A stretch of DNA of 64,000 bases from an uncultured bacterium (GTDB lineage: Bacteria > Chloroflexota > Anaerolineae > J036 > Brachytrichaceae), in the NCBI GenBank assembly GCA_903873965.1, contig CAIQQO010000076.1:1-64000 (forward strand). The letters are read 5' to 3'. A program made the translations under genes and the position numbers. Below the pieces are notes generated by a model. The model worked only from the letters and a program-made list of their open reading frames with translations, made no database searches and was not told the origin of the DNA. Shown here piece by piece: positions 53,701 through 62,144 of the stretch (positions are counted from its first letter, which is position 1; the number at the start of each line of letters is the position of its first letter).

Positions 53701-54047
53701 TTTTCCGTGATGAAACTAATGGTCTGCAGCAGCGCCTTAACGCCCTGATTCACGTGCGACTCTGTGGCCACGAATGTCATTTCGTGAACACATGTATTGG
53801 CTGTCTTTCGGAATGTGTGCGCCTCAGCTTCAATATTAGGTGGAAGATGCACGGTGTTGAAAACAAAGATTGATCGTGCAAACGCGGACGGGAAAGTCTG
53901 CAATTCTGCTCGCGTCAATTCCTTCAACAGGCTTTCATAAATCTGGCGCAACCGAATAATGCGATTTCTGGGCGACTCATGTCCTGCCGCGGCGGTCTCG
54001 CCAACCATGTCGAAGTAATATTGGCGCTGATCATCTGTCAGATGCAT
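50721..54047 (-). CDS. Dna2-like nuclease-helicase (SF1, PD-(D/E)XK domain plus UvrD/Upf1-type helicase)
   Basis: A 1108-residue protein joining two modules. Residues about 340-400 carry a RecB/Cas4-type PD-(D/E)XK signature: GRLDALVD followed by IIELKSGKP, the layout seen in Dna2. Residues about 690-1080 are a superfamily 1 helicase: Walker A LLQGPPGTGKTRMM, DEAS in VAIIDEASQLLEP, LIGDEKQLPAV, and late motifs TIDTVERFQGSQRDI and RKLNVAITRARKHLIILG. No clear iron-sulfur Cys quartet was identified. Expected to process DNA ends or flaps. ATG 54047 is supported by GGAGG at 5 nt and overlaps the recJ 3' end by 17 nt, so it is coupled to recJ, with mutL next: a repair/recombination cluster. Confidence 0.92.
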   Translation of the reverse strand: MHLTDDQRQYYFDMVGETAAAGHESPRNRIIRLRQIYESLLKELTRAELQTFPSAFARSIFVFNTVHLPPNIEAEAHTFRKTANTCVHEMTFVATESHVNQGVKALLQTISFITEKPIPEVLQQQLAAVVNVELPVQSALPLNEITWMRGVVIGIGEPGAQGRRIICGVESPQTLDQITVELGSDWQDVALRQYATVAISALHALRKDVYTTTADSVVVVEPDILIDATAIANCFLQNSANSMINLAGRFLDSTTTEPMVKGNMVGLIFGYLIKDPGASFESCYDRAARQNATALTLLGPNHDATLRDDVRKQFTTLQREVTKLAGRRIDVEATFLSSKYGIQGRLDALVDSQQPLQKQIIELKSGKPVNTYYSVVVDGVPMSVRVWSTQLAQAACYNLIMQSTNPDLTVTENILFSADPISPMRTVEVTPVLRRSIVNLRNRIVMNEWAIANGDATPLRQINRANIADAPPYIISDIVVLERALAAVSPQERAYFEAFSMLIAREHMMARIGSSDPDSNQNGFAALWLNDLSSKEAGYGAIPNLMFERYDRDTKMAYFHSSRKGEMAPTSFREGDAVVIYKHNEDGTADPLRSQLLRGNLRKVSAAAIEIEIRSGELQLDARGFWAVESDMFENGFTVQYKALARFIRATPAKRNLLLGKTKPRTVPWSAPLPTVDLDDHQRKVLKAALEAQDYFLLQGPPGTGKTRMMLKTMIELLYKNTRDNVLLLAYTNRAVSEICEVLEGMKGVDFLRLGNSDGLKDVNTCLDEFSRKKSVDETRQKIQNTRVFVTTISTALNRTELLGYKQFDVAIIDEASQLLEPHLAGLLTDVKRFILIGDEKQLPAVIAQTIEQTTVTDPNLLSLGIKDLRVSLFERLLEVCKVNGWTHAFAMLEKQGRMHEKIQDFPSSRFYDGRLRTMKAEQTAVAQNFSAVSRDDIEKTIASSRVLFIPSNRERQMRTHIEEAQRIAVLLETIYRVYGKSFDPEETVGVITPFRAQISEIRKRLPSALQGKNMTIDTVERFQGSQRDIILMSMAVNHVSQMDTIQSLNPAANVDRKLNVAITRARKHLIILGVAEVLQSQPIYADLLQFIQAQGGLVSTFNTKLLT

Positions 54048-55863
54048 CTTTCCCTCCATGTTTACCCGGCGATGCGCCTCCATCCTTCTGCGACGGTTCT
54101 GCGCTTTCATGCAGCGCGAAATCCTGCACAAGTAGTTGCAGTCTGCGCTCTCCGTTCCATTCATTCAGATCAAGCTGAAACACCACGTCGATCTTATCGC
54201 CTGTCTTGATCTCCGCGGCGCGCTCGCCCATCTTCCACCCAACAGCATCCCACGTGTTGTTGGCGGCGTCTCTCAAACCCAGTTTTAGGTGCGGTCCGGC
54301 TGCGGGCGTAGCACCATCGTGTCCATGTGCTTTGCCTATGCGCCTAATGCTATGCACCGTAGCGTTGCACGCCATAAACAGCGGACGCGGATTGCCCATG
54401 CCGTGCGGTTCCAACAGCGCCAGTGCATCCAGTGTAGCCATGCTGGTTTTCACTAGCGTAATCTCGGCGTCAATGGCCAATGCACGCTGCCAACCACCCT
54501 CGGGTTGCTGGGCACGCGCAATCTCAATCAGCCGCTCGCGCAGTGGTTCCAGCGACACGGCAGGGGCCGTGAATCCCGCCGCCGCCGCGTGGCCGCCATG
54601 CCGTGTCAGCAGGTCCTTGCATTGATCGAGTGCCGCAGTGATATTGAAGCCTTCGACGCTGCGACACGATCCGCGCGCCTCGCCCATCTGCGTAGCCACG
54701 ATAACAGCAGGTTTGTAGTAGCGCTCTACCACCCGTGCAGCCGCAAGGCCAATCACGCCAGAGTTGTAGTCTTCACCGGCAGCAAACAGTAACGGCACAT
54801 CCGCCTGTCGATCTCCCAGCGTAAGTGCAACGGCCGACTGGGTCACGCTCTCGGTAGTTTTCTGGCGAAGCTCGTTGCGCTCATTCAACTCTCTGACAAT
54901 CTCAGCCGCATCCGATTCGCCCGTTGTTGTCAATAACTGATAGGCAGCGAGTGCATGCTCAATTCGACCGGCAGCATTCAGTCGCGGTGCAATGCCGAAG
55001 CCAATCGTCTGCGTCGTCACAGCGCCGATCTTCGCGCCGGCGGCAGCCGCCAGCATGCGCACGCCAATGCGCGGTTGTGTGTTGATCTGCTTCAGCCCAG
55101 CCTGAACCAATGCGCGGTTTTCGCCGACCAGTTGCGCCACATCGGCCACTGTGCCAATAGCCACCAGATCAAGCAACGTTTCTTCGTCGCATTCAGACGC
55201 TGCATCAGACTGCGCCGCGTACATCCTTAACAACGCCTGCGCCAGTCGGTACGCCACACCCACCCCGGCCAGCGACCTGAATGAATAGGTGTTGGCAGCA
55301 TCAGTGCGCGTCGGGTTGATGACCGCCAGCGCATCGGGCAGTTGGCCATGCACCAGTGCGTGATGGTCGGTGATGATCAGATCGATGCCGATTTCGCGAG
55401 CGTGTAGCGCTTCTGCGTTAGCGCGCGCGCCGCAGTCAACCGTAATAACGAGAGTGACACCCTCAGCTTTTAACGTGTCGAGGGCATCGGCATGCAACCC
55501 GTAACCTTCTTCAAAGCGATTGGGGATGTAAACCTTCGAACGCGCCTTAAGAGAAATGAGTACCTGCGTCAGTAACGCGCACGAAGTGACGCCGTCGCAA
55601 TCATAGTCGCCATAGATTGCGATCAACTCGTTGGCTTGAATCGCGCGCAGGATGCGGTCGACCGCTACATCCATATCAGGCAGTGCAAACGGATTAACAT
55701 CGGTTGCGTCGCTGCCAAGAAAAGCGGCAGCTTCTTCTGCGTCGCGAAAACCACGCGCCCACAGCACCTGCATAACCAGCGGGTGCACGCCCTGAATGGC
55801 ATTACGAAATTCAGCAGGCGCCAGTGGTGTGATATGCCATTGAGAACGCGAGATGCTTATCAT
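54031..55863 (-). CDS. recJ: Single-stranded-DNA-specific exonuclease RecJ
   Basis: 5'-3' exonuclease of the DHH superfamily, 610 residues, near the usual size. DHH motifs: IAIYGDYDCDGVTSCALL (about residue 80), LVITVDCGAR, LIITDHHAL, GGHAAAAGFTAPA (DHHA1, about residue 420), and a C-terminal OB-like piece (VHSIRRIGKAHG to MGERAAEIKTGDKIDVVF). It serves recombination and mismatch repair in concert with RecF-pathway helicases. The C-terminus is Lys/Gly-rich and overlaps the next gene, the Dna2-like helicase, by 17 nt, implying translational coupling. Confidence 0.95.
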   Translation of the reverse strand: MISISRSQWHITPLAPAEFRNAIQGVHPLVMQVLWARGFRDAEEAAAFLGSDATDVNPFALPDMDVAVDRILRAIQANELIAIYGDYDCDGVTSCALLTQVLISLKARSKVYIPNRFEEGYGLHADALDTLKAEGVTLVITVDCGARANAEALHAREIGIDLIITDHHALVHGQLPDALAVINPTRTDAANTYSFRSLAGVGVAYRLAQALLRMYAAQSDAASECDEETLLDLVAIGTVADVAQLVGENRALVQAGLKQINTQPRIGVRMLAAAAGAKIGAVTTQTIGFGIAPRLNAAGRIEHALAAYQLLTTTGESDAAEIVRELNERNELRQKTTESVTQSAVALTLGDRQADVPLLFAAGEDYNSGVIGLAAARVVERYYKPAVIVATQMGEARGSCRSVEGFNITAALDQCKDLLTRHGGHAAAAGFTAPAVSLEPLRERLIEIARAQQPEGGWQRALAIDAEITLVKTSMATLDALALLEPHGMGNPRPLFMACNATVHSIRRIGKAHGHDGATPAAGPHLKLGLRDAANNTWDAVGWKMGERAAEIKTGDKIDVVFQLDLNEWNGERRLQLLVQDFALHESAEPSQKDGGASPGKHGGKDASDR

Positions 55864-55939
55864 GCGCTATGTTCGGGAAAGTAGAGAAGCGTGCTACGGA
55901 TATGGTGTGTACCCAAAGTGCATGCATCCCAGAGAACAA

Positions 55940-55969
55940 GAAGCCCGCTTTCACATGAAAGCGGGCTTC
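55940..55969 (-). terminator. Intrinsic terminator after the DUF4870 gene
   Basis: GAAGCCCGCTTTC (55940-55952) pairs perfectly with GAAAGCGGGCTTC (55957-55969), loop of 4 nt. On the minus strand it is followed by TTGTTCT. It lies 25 nt beyond the DUF4870 stop and before recJ, so it should separate the two transcription units. Confidence 0.85.
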
Positions 55970-55994
55970 CGCAAAACGATTGAGCGAGCGCGGA

Positions 55995-56321
55995 CTAGAA
56001 CCAGCCCTGCTTCTTGCAGAAGTCGGTTACGACGGGGATGTTGATTTCCTTGCCCTGATACGCTTGGATGGCCCAGATAATCAAAGGAATATAAGGAACC
56101 CACGCGACACAAGCAAGAATCACAGTCACGGTCAGAATAATCGCAAGAACGAATTCGACGACTGCATAAGCAATGCTCTGAACCGCATGCTTGCGCAGCA
56201 CGGGGTCATTCTTCATGTTGTCTGAGAGAAGAATGATAATACCGCCGACAGGGGCGATCAGATACGCCAACAAAGACATCAACTTCGCATTTGAATCGCT
56301 AGACGGAGACTGTGTTGCCAT
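55995..56321 (-). CDS. DUF4870-type small membrane protein
   Basis: A 108-residue integral membrane protein with three hydrophobic helices: LMSLLAYLIAPVGGIIILL (about residues 15-33), AVQSIAYAVVEFVLAIILT and VPYIPLIIWAIQAYQG. The charged Asp/Lys/Asp segment DNMKNDPVLRKHAVQS between helices one and two is typical of DUF4870/Tic20-like proteins, whose role is not established. ATG 56321 has AGGAGG 8 nt upstream; an earlier TTG at 56327 is weaker. It is monocistronic with its own terminator. Confidence 0.85.
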   Translation of the reverse strand: MATQSPSSDSNAKLMSLLAYLIAPVGGIIILLSDNMKNDPVLRKHAVQSIAYAVVEFVLAIILTVTVILACVAWVPYIPLIIWAIQAYQGKEINIPVVTDFCKKQGWF

Positions 56322-56654
56322 TGTCAAATCCTCCTAAATCACATACTAAAAGTTTATCTGCAATCCGTATTGTAAACCGAAATCGCCGCGAGCGCTTCAG
56401 GTCTATGGAAACTCCCGCACTTTATTGCACTTCCACAGAATACTGCTTTTCGGAGCAGATGGAGTGAAGGGGAATCAATCAAACACATTCGCAATAAAGC
56501 GTACATCAAAGCCCTTGCCAGTTGTGGCACTAATCAATCGTGCGTCAGCGGTTACCATAGGAATGCATAATCGCTGCGATAAAGCATTGTCGATTTCACC
56601 CATTCGACTGATTGCCATGTCGCGCTATTGCACCACAGGAATACAATCTCTCCC
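56322..56654. other. Divergent intergenic region without evident genes
   Basis: About 330 nt between the divergent DUF4870 and fmt genes. I see no coding-like frame, RNA gene or repeat. The only sequence of note is the TACAAT close to the fmt start, listed separately. Confidence 0.5.
56642..56647 (+). promoter_or_regulatory. Possible -10 element of fmt (leaderless)
   Basis: TACAAT at 56642-56647 ends 7 nt before the fmt ATG at 56655, the same spacing as at tyrS. No strong -35 is visible and there is no Shine-Dalgarno, consistent with a leaderless mRNA. Confidence 0.4.
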
Positions 56655-57611
56655 ATGCCAAGAATTCTCTTTATGGGCACGCCCCAATTCGCCGTGCCTT
56701 CACTCGCTGCGTTATCGCAGCACTTCGACGTCGTCGCCGTTGTCACGCAGCCCGACGCGCCTGCCGGTCGCGGACGCACGTTAACGCCGTCGCCAGTCAA
56801 GCAATTCGCGCTGGCGCACTTGCCCGGCATACCGGTGCTGCAACCTGAAACGCTCAAGCCGCCCGAAGCCGTAGCCCAGTTGCGCGAGCTCGCTCCAGAT
56901 GCGATTGTGGTGGCAGCCTTCGGCCAGATTCTTCGCCGCAACGTGCTTGATCTACCGCCTCACAAGTGCATCAATGTACATGCGTCCATCCTGCCGCGCT
57001 GGCGTGGGGCGTCCCCCATCAGCGCTGCCATCGCCGCCGGCGATCTAGTCACTGGCGTCACGATCATGCTGATGGAAGCCGGATTAGACACCGGACCCAT
57101 TCTGACGCAACGCCACGCACCAATTCTGCCCGATGACACCACCGGCACGCTTGCTGACAAGCTGGCGCAGGTGGGGGCAGACCTCCTCGTCGAGACACTA
57201 CCGCGCTGGTTTGATGGCGAGATTGCGCCACAGGTGCAGAATAATGCACTCTCGACTCAATGTGAGCGGCTGCTCAAGGAAGATGGTGTTATCCGCTGGA
57301 CGCGTAGCGCCATCGAGATCGAACGCCAGGTGCGCGCGGTCACTCCCTGGCCGGGCGCAACCACCGTGTGGCAGGGACGGCAACTACAGATCAAACGCGC
57401 CCGAGCGCGCGTCGCCGCCGGTACTGGGCAGTCCGGCATTGAGACGGGCGTTGTCATCGAAGAAGACCGCGCCGTGTGCGTACAATGTGGCGAAGGTACG
57501 CTGGAACTGATCGAAGTGCAACTCGAAGGTAAGCGCAGTGTGACTAGCGCCGAGTTCACCCGCGGTCAGCGACAGTTCATAGGATCGAAGCTTGACGCAA
57601 ATCCAAAGTAA
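56655..57611 (+). CDS. fmt: Methionyl-tRNA formyltransferase
   Basis: Adds a formyl group from 10-formyl-tetrahydrofolate to initiator Met-tRNA. The 318-residue protein opens RILFMGTPQFAVPSLAAL, has the folate-binding/catalytic motif NVHASILPRWRGASPISAAI (about residue 108), the Asp in ETGLDTGPI-like MEAGLDTGPILTQ and a C-terminal OB domain (about 210-318). The start ATG 56655 is the residue where family homology begins; an in-frame ATG at 56628 adds nine residues with no support. It is followed 15 nt later by the AceE-like gene; def and priA, frequent partners, are absent. Confidence 0.95.
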   Translation: MPRILFMGTPQFAVPSLAALSQHFDVVAVVTQPDAPAGRGRTLTPSPVKQFALAHLPGIPVLQPETLKPPEAVAQLRELAPDAIVVAAFGQILRRNVLDLPPHKCINVHASILPRWRGASPISAAIAAGDLVTGVTIMLMEAGLDTGPILTQRHAPILPDDTTGTLADKLAQVGADLLVETLPRWFDGEIAPQVQNNALSTQCERLLKEDGVIRWTRSAIEIERQVRAVTPWPGATTVWQGRQLQIKRARARVAAGTGQSGIETGVVIEEDRAVCVQCGEGTLELIEVQLEGKRSVTSAEFTRGQRQFIGSKLDANPK

Positions 57612-57626
57612 AACTATTCTTGCACC

Positions 57627-60089
57627 ATGAAAAGTACAGATGCAACGGCATCATCGGAGCCACATATTTTGCGTGAAACGCGCAACACTCTTTTTTCGAA
57701 CAACCCGCCCACAACCAGTAAGCCCGTTGTCAGCTCCTTGCCCGGCGACACGGAAATTGTCAGCGCCGAAGAGCTTGCCATCCTGGAAGATATCCAGGAA
57801 CGGTTACTTTGGTTGTCCACATTGATGATCCATCACGCCAACCATGTTCGTCCCAATTCAGATGGGTCGAAAATCGGCGGACACCAGGCCTCATCAGCCT
57901 CCGTCGTCACCATCATGACGGCGTTGTATTTCCACTTCATGAAAACCGGCGACCGCATTGCGGTTAAGCCGCATGCGTCACCGGTTTTCCACGCCGCCAT
58001 GTACCTGATGGGATTGCTGCCTCAGAAGTACCTGACCACACTGCGTGAGTTCGGCGGGTTACAGGCGTACCCCAGCCGTACCAAAGATATCGACTACGTC
58101 GATTTTTCCACGGGATCTGTGGGATTGGGCGCTGTGGCGCCTACCTTTGCAGCGTTGACGCAGCAATATACCAAAGCACACTTCGGCGACACGACAGCCA
58201 GTCGTTTCATTGCACTAAGCGGTGATGCCGAACTGGACGAAGGCAATGTGTGGGAGGCGATCATTGAAGAGTCCTTGCAGGGACTCAATAACACGATCTG
58301 GATCATCGACCTGAACCGGCAGAGCCTCGATCGCGTGGTGCCGGGCGTGCGCGCCTCACGGCTGAAGGCCATCTTCGCCGACAGCGGTTGGCAGGTGCTC
58401 GAAGCCAAATATGGCGCCAAGCTACAGACTGCTTTTGCACGCGAAGGCGGCGTCGCATTGCGCCAGTGCATCGATGATATGAGCAACGAGGAGTATCAGA
58501 GCCTGATCCGCGAACCAGGCGATGTTATCCGGCGAAAACTGGCTGAGCATGAAAATGGCGATCTCCTCACCCGTAATGTAGCCGATGTTTCCGACGACGA
58601 CTTGCCAGGCTTGATCGCCAACCTCGGCGGTACGGACTTGACCGAAGTCATCCGCGTGTTGGGCACAGCCGAAGCCGAAACGACCCGACCCACCGTCATC
58701 TTCGCCTATACCATCAAAGGCTGGCGCCTGCCGATCGCGGGCGATCCGCTCAACCATTCCGCATTGCTCAGCCCCGACCGGCTTGACGCTTTCCGTACCC
58801 TGCTGGGCATCGACGAGCAAAAACAATGGGATGCTTTTGCACCCGGAAGCCCCACCGACAACTGGTGTAAGCAGTCGCGTGAGCGGCTGGGACTGCTGAG
58901 CAAGCAACCCACCCATGCCGTACCCGTAACGTCAGCCGACTTCCCGCAGGAACTGAATGCCACCAATGTGGCAAGCGCTTCGACGCAAGAGGCCTTTGGG
59001 CGCGCGTTGTTGCGACTTGCGGACATCCCCAAAATCGGTGAGCGCATTGTGACGTCATCGCCCGACGTGTCCGTGTCCACAAACTTGGCTGGGTGGATCA
59101 ATAAGGTTGGCTCTTTTTCGCGCCAGCCCGTCACCGATTATGAGGCAGGGCGCACCCGGGCATTGAACTGGCAGGCCGCATTACTTGGCCGCCACATCGA
59201 ATTAGGCATCTCGGAGATGAACCTGTTCATGCTGCTTGGGCAACTGGGACTGTCGTACGAACTGAACGGTCAGTTGCTGTTCCCGATCGGCACGGTGTAT
59301 GACCCATTTGTATGCCGTGGCCTCGATGCACTCATTTACGGCTTGTATAGCGCCTCCAAGTTTATCTTCGCCGGCACGCCCAGCGGCACATCGCTGTCGC
59401 CGGAAGGCGGCGCGCACCAGTCGGCGGTGACGGCTTCCCTCGGCGTCGAGTTGCCTAACCTCGATTTCTACGAACCCTGTTTCGCGCTTGAAACCGAATG
59501 GGCGTTGCTCGAAGGCCTGCGCCAGTGTTGCGACCGCGTCAATGGCCGCAGCACCTACCTGCGCCTTTCGACAAAAGCTGTGAACCAGGCCCTGATGAAA
59601 CCGGCGCTAGACCGACTTGGCAAGATTGAACTGGCGCGTCAGGCACTCGCAGGCGGGTACGTAATCCACGAGGCAGGTATTCAGGCGCCACTGGTTCACC
59701 TGGTGACGTGTGGCGCGATGGTACCTGAGGTGCTGGCCGCTGCTGACTATCTGGAAAACGAGGGCGTCGGCGTCAATGTGTTGCACATGGTCAACCCACG
59801 GCGCGCTTATGAAGACTGGCAGACGCATCGCCGTAACGACGCTGACGACTGCGCCCATCACCTGGCCACGCTGATCCCACCGGCGCAACGCAGCGCGCCC
59901 ATTGTCACCGTGCTTGATGGCGCCTCGCACTCGCTGGCATGGGTCGGCAGCGTGTTTGGCCAGATCACGACATCGCTTGGCGTCGACAAGTTCGGCTTGT
60001 CAGGTGGTCGCAGTGACGTATATCGCTATATGCATATCGATGTAGACAGCATCATTGCGGCGGGATTTGCAGCGGTAGACGGGGAATAG
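57627..60089 (+). CDS. aceE: AceE-type pyruvate dehydrogenase E1 / transketolase-like enzyme
   Basis: Thiamine-diphosphate enzyme of 820 residues in the homodimeric E1 (AceE) lineage. Family markers are GGHQASSASVVTIMTALYFHF, DYVDFSTGSVGLGAVAPTFA, the TPP motif SGDAELDEGNVWEAII with LNNTIWIIDLNRQSLD, and ELGISEMNLFMLLGQLGLSY in the second domain. It is shorter than E. coli AceE (about 887). No E2 or E3 gene adjoins it, so it either works with components encoded elsewhere or has a different keto-acid substrate. It follows fmt by 15 nt and is followed by a structured terminator-like element. Confidence 0.85.
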   Translation: MKSTDATASSEPHILRETRNTLFSNNPPTTSKPVVSSLPGDTEIVSAEELAILEDIQERLLWLSTLMIHHANHVRPNSDGSKIGGHQASSASVVTIMTALYFHFMKTGDRIAVKPHASPVFHAAMYLMGLLPQKYLTTLREFGGLQAYPSRTKDIDYVDFSTGSVGLGAVAPTFAALTQQYTKAHFGDTTASRFIALSGDAELDEGNVWEAIIEESLQGLNNTIWIIDLNRQSLDRVVPGVRASRLKAIFADSGWQVLEAKYGAKLQTAFAREGGVALRQCIDDMSNEEYQSLIREPGDVIRRKLAEHENGDLLTRNVADVSDDDLPGLIANLGGTDLTEVIRVLGTAEAETTRPTVIFAYTIKGWRLPIAGDPLNHSALLSPDRLDAFRTLLGIDEQKQWDAFAPGSPTDNWCKQSRERLGLLSKQPTHAVPVTSADFPQELNATNVASASTQEAFGRALLRLADIPKIGERIVTSSPDVSVSTNLAGWINKVGSFSRQPVTDYEAGRTRALNWQAALLGRHIELGISEMNLFMLLGQLGLSYELNGQLLFPIGTVYDPFVCRGLDALIYGLYSASKFIFAGTPSGTSLSPEGGAHQSAVTASLGVELPNLDFYEPCFALETEWALLEGLRQCCDRVNGRSTYLRLSTKAVNQALMKPALDRLGKIELARQALAGGYVIHEAGIQAPLVHLVTCGAMVPEVLAAADYLENEGVGVNVLHMVNPRRAYEDWQTHRRNDADDCAHHLATLIPPAQRSAPIVTVLDGASHSLAWVGSVFGQITTSLGVDKFGLSGGRSDVYRYMHIDVDSIIAAGFAAVDGE

Positions 60090-60139
60090 AGGACAGAAGC
60101 CCTCAATACAAAAAAAGCGCATTACTGAGTTATACCGAT

Positions 60140-60235
60140 AAGATCAGAGGTCAAACAGAGAAAGCACTCCTGGGATTGAGCAGACACCAGGAACGTCTTT
60201 CTCTGTTTCTCTCTGTTTTTGCCTTGACCTGTTCA
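60140..60235 (+). other. Nested inverted-repeat element after the AceE-like gene
   Basis: AAACAGAGAAAG (60153-60164) pairs with CTTTCTCTGTTT (60197-60208); inside lies TCCTGG (60168-60173) with CCAGGA (60187-60192); outside AGGTCAA (60148-60154) matches TTGACCT (60224-60230). The nested arms would fold into a long bipartite hairpin ending in TTTCTCTCTGTTTTT. It may be the terminator of the AceE-like gene, a small RNA, or a mobile repeat. The outer arm also supplies the -35 of the helicase promoter. Confidence 0.55.
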
Positions 60236-60253
60236 GATCAACTGTGTTCTAAT
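60224..60253 (+). promoter_or_regulatory. Promoter of the XPB-like helicase gene
   Basis: -35 TTGACC (60224-60229), 18-nt spacer, -10 TCTAAT (60248-60253), each one base from consensus. Eleven nt separate the -10 from the ATG at 60265, giving an almost leaderless mRNA; no Shine-Dalgarno is seen. Confidence 0.65.
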
Positions 60254-60264
60254 GGTTGGTCTAT

Positions 60265-62139
60265 ATGGAGAGCTACAGGCCTGAAAATCCGCTGATTGTC
60301 CAAAGCGATAAGACCGTGCTGCTGGAGGTTGATAACCCCCAGTACACCGATGCGCGTGATGTGCTAGCACGTTTCGCCGAACTGGAGAAAAGTCCCGAGT
60401 ACGTTCACACGTACCGCGTCACGGCACTCTCGTTATGGAACGCCGCGGCGGCTGGCCTGACGGCGCAGGCCATCCTCAACGATCTGGATCGCTTTTCCAA
60501 ATACCCGCTGCCCGACAACATCCGGGTCGATATTGCTGATTCGATCAGTCGTTTCGGGCGCATCAAAATCATCATCGACAACGGCCGGATGCTACTCATC
60601 TCCGACGACTATACCTTGATGGAGGAGATATCGCGCCACAAGCTATTTGCACCACTGGTGAAGGCGCGCATCGGGCAGACAACTTTCGAGATCGATCCGG
60701 CGCAACGTGGTCATGTTAAACGCGTGCTGGTACAGATCGGCTTTCCAGCAGAAGACCTGGCTGGCTACGTCGACGGCGCGGCCATGCCCTTCGAACTGCG
60801 AAGCATCGGTGTAATCAGCGGCGACCCCTTCAACGTGCGGGCCTACCAGGAAGAAGCCGCCGATGTGTATTGGGCTGGCGGGAGTGCGGCTGGCGGCAGC
60901 GGCGTCATCGTGCTGCCGTGTGGAGCGGGCAAGACAATTGTGGGCATGGCGGCCATGCAACGTACCCAGTGCGCCACACTCATCCTATGCCCAAACACCG
61001 TCGCCGTGCGCCAGTGGATCCGCGAATTGCTCGATAAAACCACGCTGACTGAAGATCAGATCGGCGAATATACCGGCCTGAAGAAGGAAGTGCGCCCGGT
61101 GACGGTAACCACCTATCAGGTACTCACCTACCGTCCGCGCAAAGCCAAGGTGACCGGTCCATCTGAACCGTTTATCGGTGATGCAAGTATGCCCTCGCCG
61201 GCGCGCTTGCCGGCGCCAGAGGATGATGAGGTACACACCCACAGCCGCAATGCGCCGGTGGTGGTATCGGAATACCCCCACATGCAGTTGTTTACAACTC
61301 TCGACTGGGGATTGATCATCTACGACGAAGTACATCTGCTCCCCGCGCCGGTATTCCGCATCACGGCAGAAATCCAAGCGCGCCGACGCCTGGGACTGAC
61401 AGCCACCCTGGTGCGCGAAGATGGGCGCGAAGGCGAAGTGTTCTCGCTGGTCGGACCGAAGAAATATGACGTGCCGTGGAAGGACCTGGAGCGCCAGGGT
61501 TGGATCGCCACCGCCGAATGCCACGAGATCCGCGTCACACTTGATGAAGACGACCGCATGGAATATGCTGTCACAGACCAGGACACCAAATACCGTTTCG
61601 CCGCGACGAACCGGAAGAAAGAGTCGATCATTTCGATGTTGGCGCAAAAACATCGCGAAGATTCCGTCCTGATCATCGGCCAGTTCCTGAGCCAGCTGGG
61701 GCACATCGGCGAACGCATTGGGGCGCCCGTCATCACCGGTGAAATGCCGGTGCGCATGCGCGAGAAACTATACGGCCAGTTTCGCGATGGCGAGATCAAC
61801 ACACTCGTGCTGTCTAAGGTGGGCAACTTCTCGATCGACCTGCCCGACGCAAATGTATTGATCCAGGTGAGTGGCATGTTCGGATCGCGCCAGGAGGAAG
61901 CGCAACGCCTGGGACGCGTGCTGCGGCCCAAACAACATGGATTGCTGGCGCATTTCTATACTATCGTCACGCGCGATACGCTGGATCAAGAGTTTGCTGC
62001 GCGGCGCCAGCTATTTCTGACCGAACAAGGCTATCACTACGATATTTTCTATGAAGATGAAGTGCCCGCGTTCCAACCCGCGGTGATTGCGACGAATGCA
62101 GCACCAGTGCGCCGCAGCACGCATGGATTTCTGTCTTAA
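60265..62139 (+). CDS. XPB-like DNA repair helicase
   Basis: SF2 helicase of 624 residues related to XPB/Ssl2/RAD25. An N-terminal helicase-associated domain (about 1-180, PLIVQSDKTVLLEV to PFELRSIGVI) precedes the helicase core: Walker A PCGAGKTIVG (about residue 222), DEVH in LIIYDEVHLLPAPVF, GLTATLVREDGRE, and C-terminal motifs FLSQLGHIGERIG and QEEAQRLGRVLRPKQHG. DEVH and the LVREDGRE (RED) motif are diagnostic for XPB. Bacterial members are thought to act in repair. The gene after it starts 5 nt downstream and looks like a dedicated partner. Near-leaderless promoter directly upstream. Confidence 0.94.
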   Translation: MESYRPENPLIVQSDKTVLLEVDNPQYTDARDVLARFAELEKSPEYVHTYRVTALSLWNAAAAGLTAQAILNDLDRFSKYPLPDNIRVDIADSISRFGRIKIIIDNGRMLLISDDYTLMEEISRHKLFAPLVKARIGQTTFEIDPAQRGHVKRVLVQIGFPAEDLAGYVDGAAMPFELRSIGVISGDPFNVRAYQEEAADVYWAGGSAAGGSGVIVLPCGAGKTIVGMAAMQRTQCATLILCPNTVAVRQWIRELLDKTTLTEDQIGEYTGLKKEVRPVTVTTYQVLTYRPRKAKVTGPSEPFIGDASMPSPARLPAPEDDEVHTHSRNAPVVVSEYPHMQLFTTLDWGLIIYDEVHLLPAPVFRITAEIQARRRLGLTATLVREDGREGEVFSLVGPKKYDVPWKDLERQGWIATAECHEIRVTLDEDDRMEYAVTDQDTKYRFAATNRKKESIISMLAQKHREDSVLIIGQFLSQLGHIGERIGAPVITGEMPVRMREKLYGQFRDGEINTLVLSKVGNFSIDLPDANVLIQVSGMFGSRQEEAQRLGRVLRPKQHGLLAHFYTIVTRDTLDQEFAARRQLFLTEQGYHYDIFYEDEVPAFQPAVIATNAAPVRRSTHGFLS

Positions 62140-62144
62140 AACAC

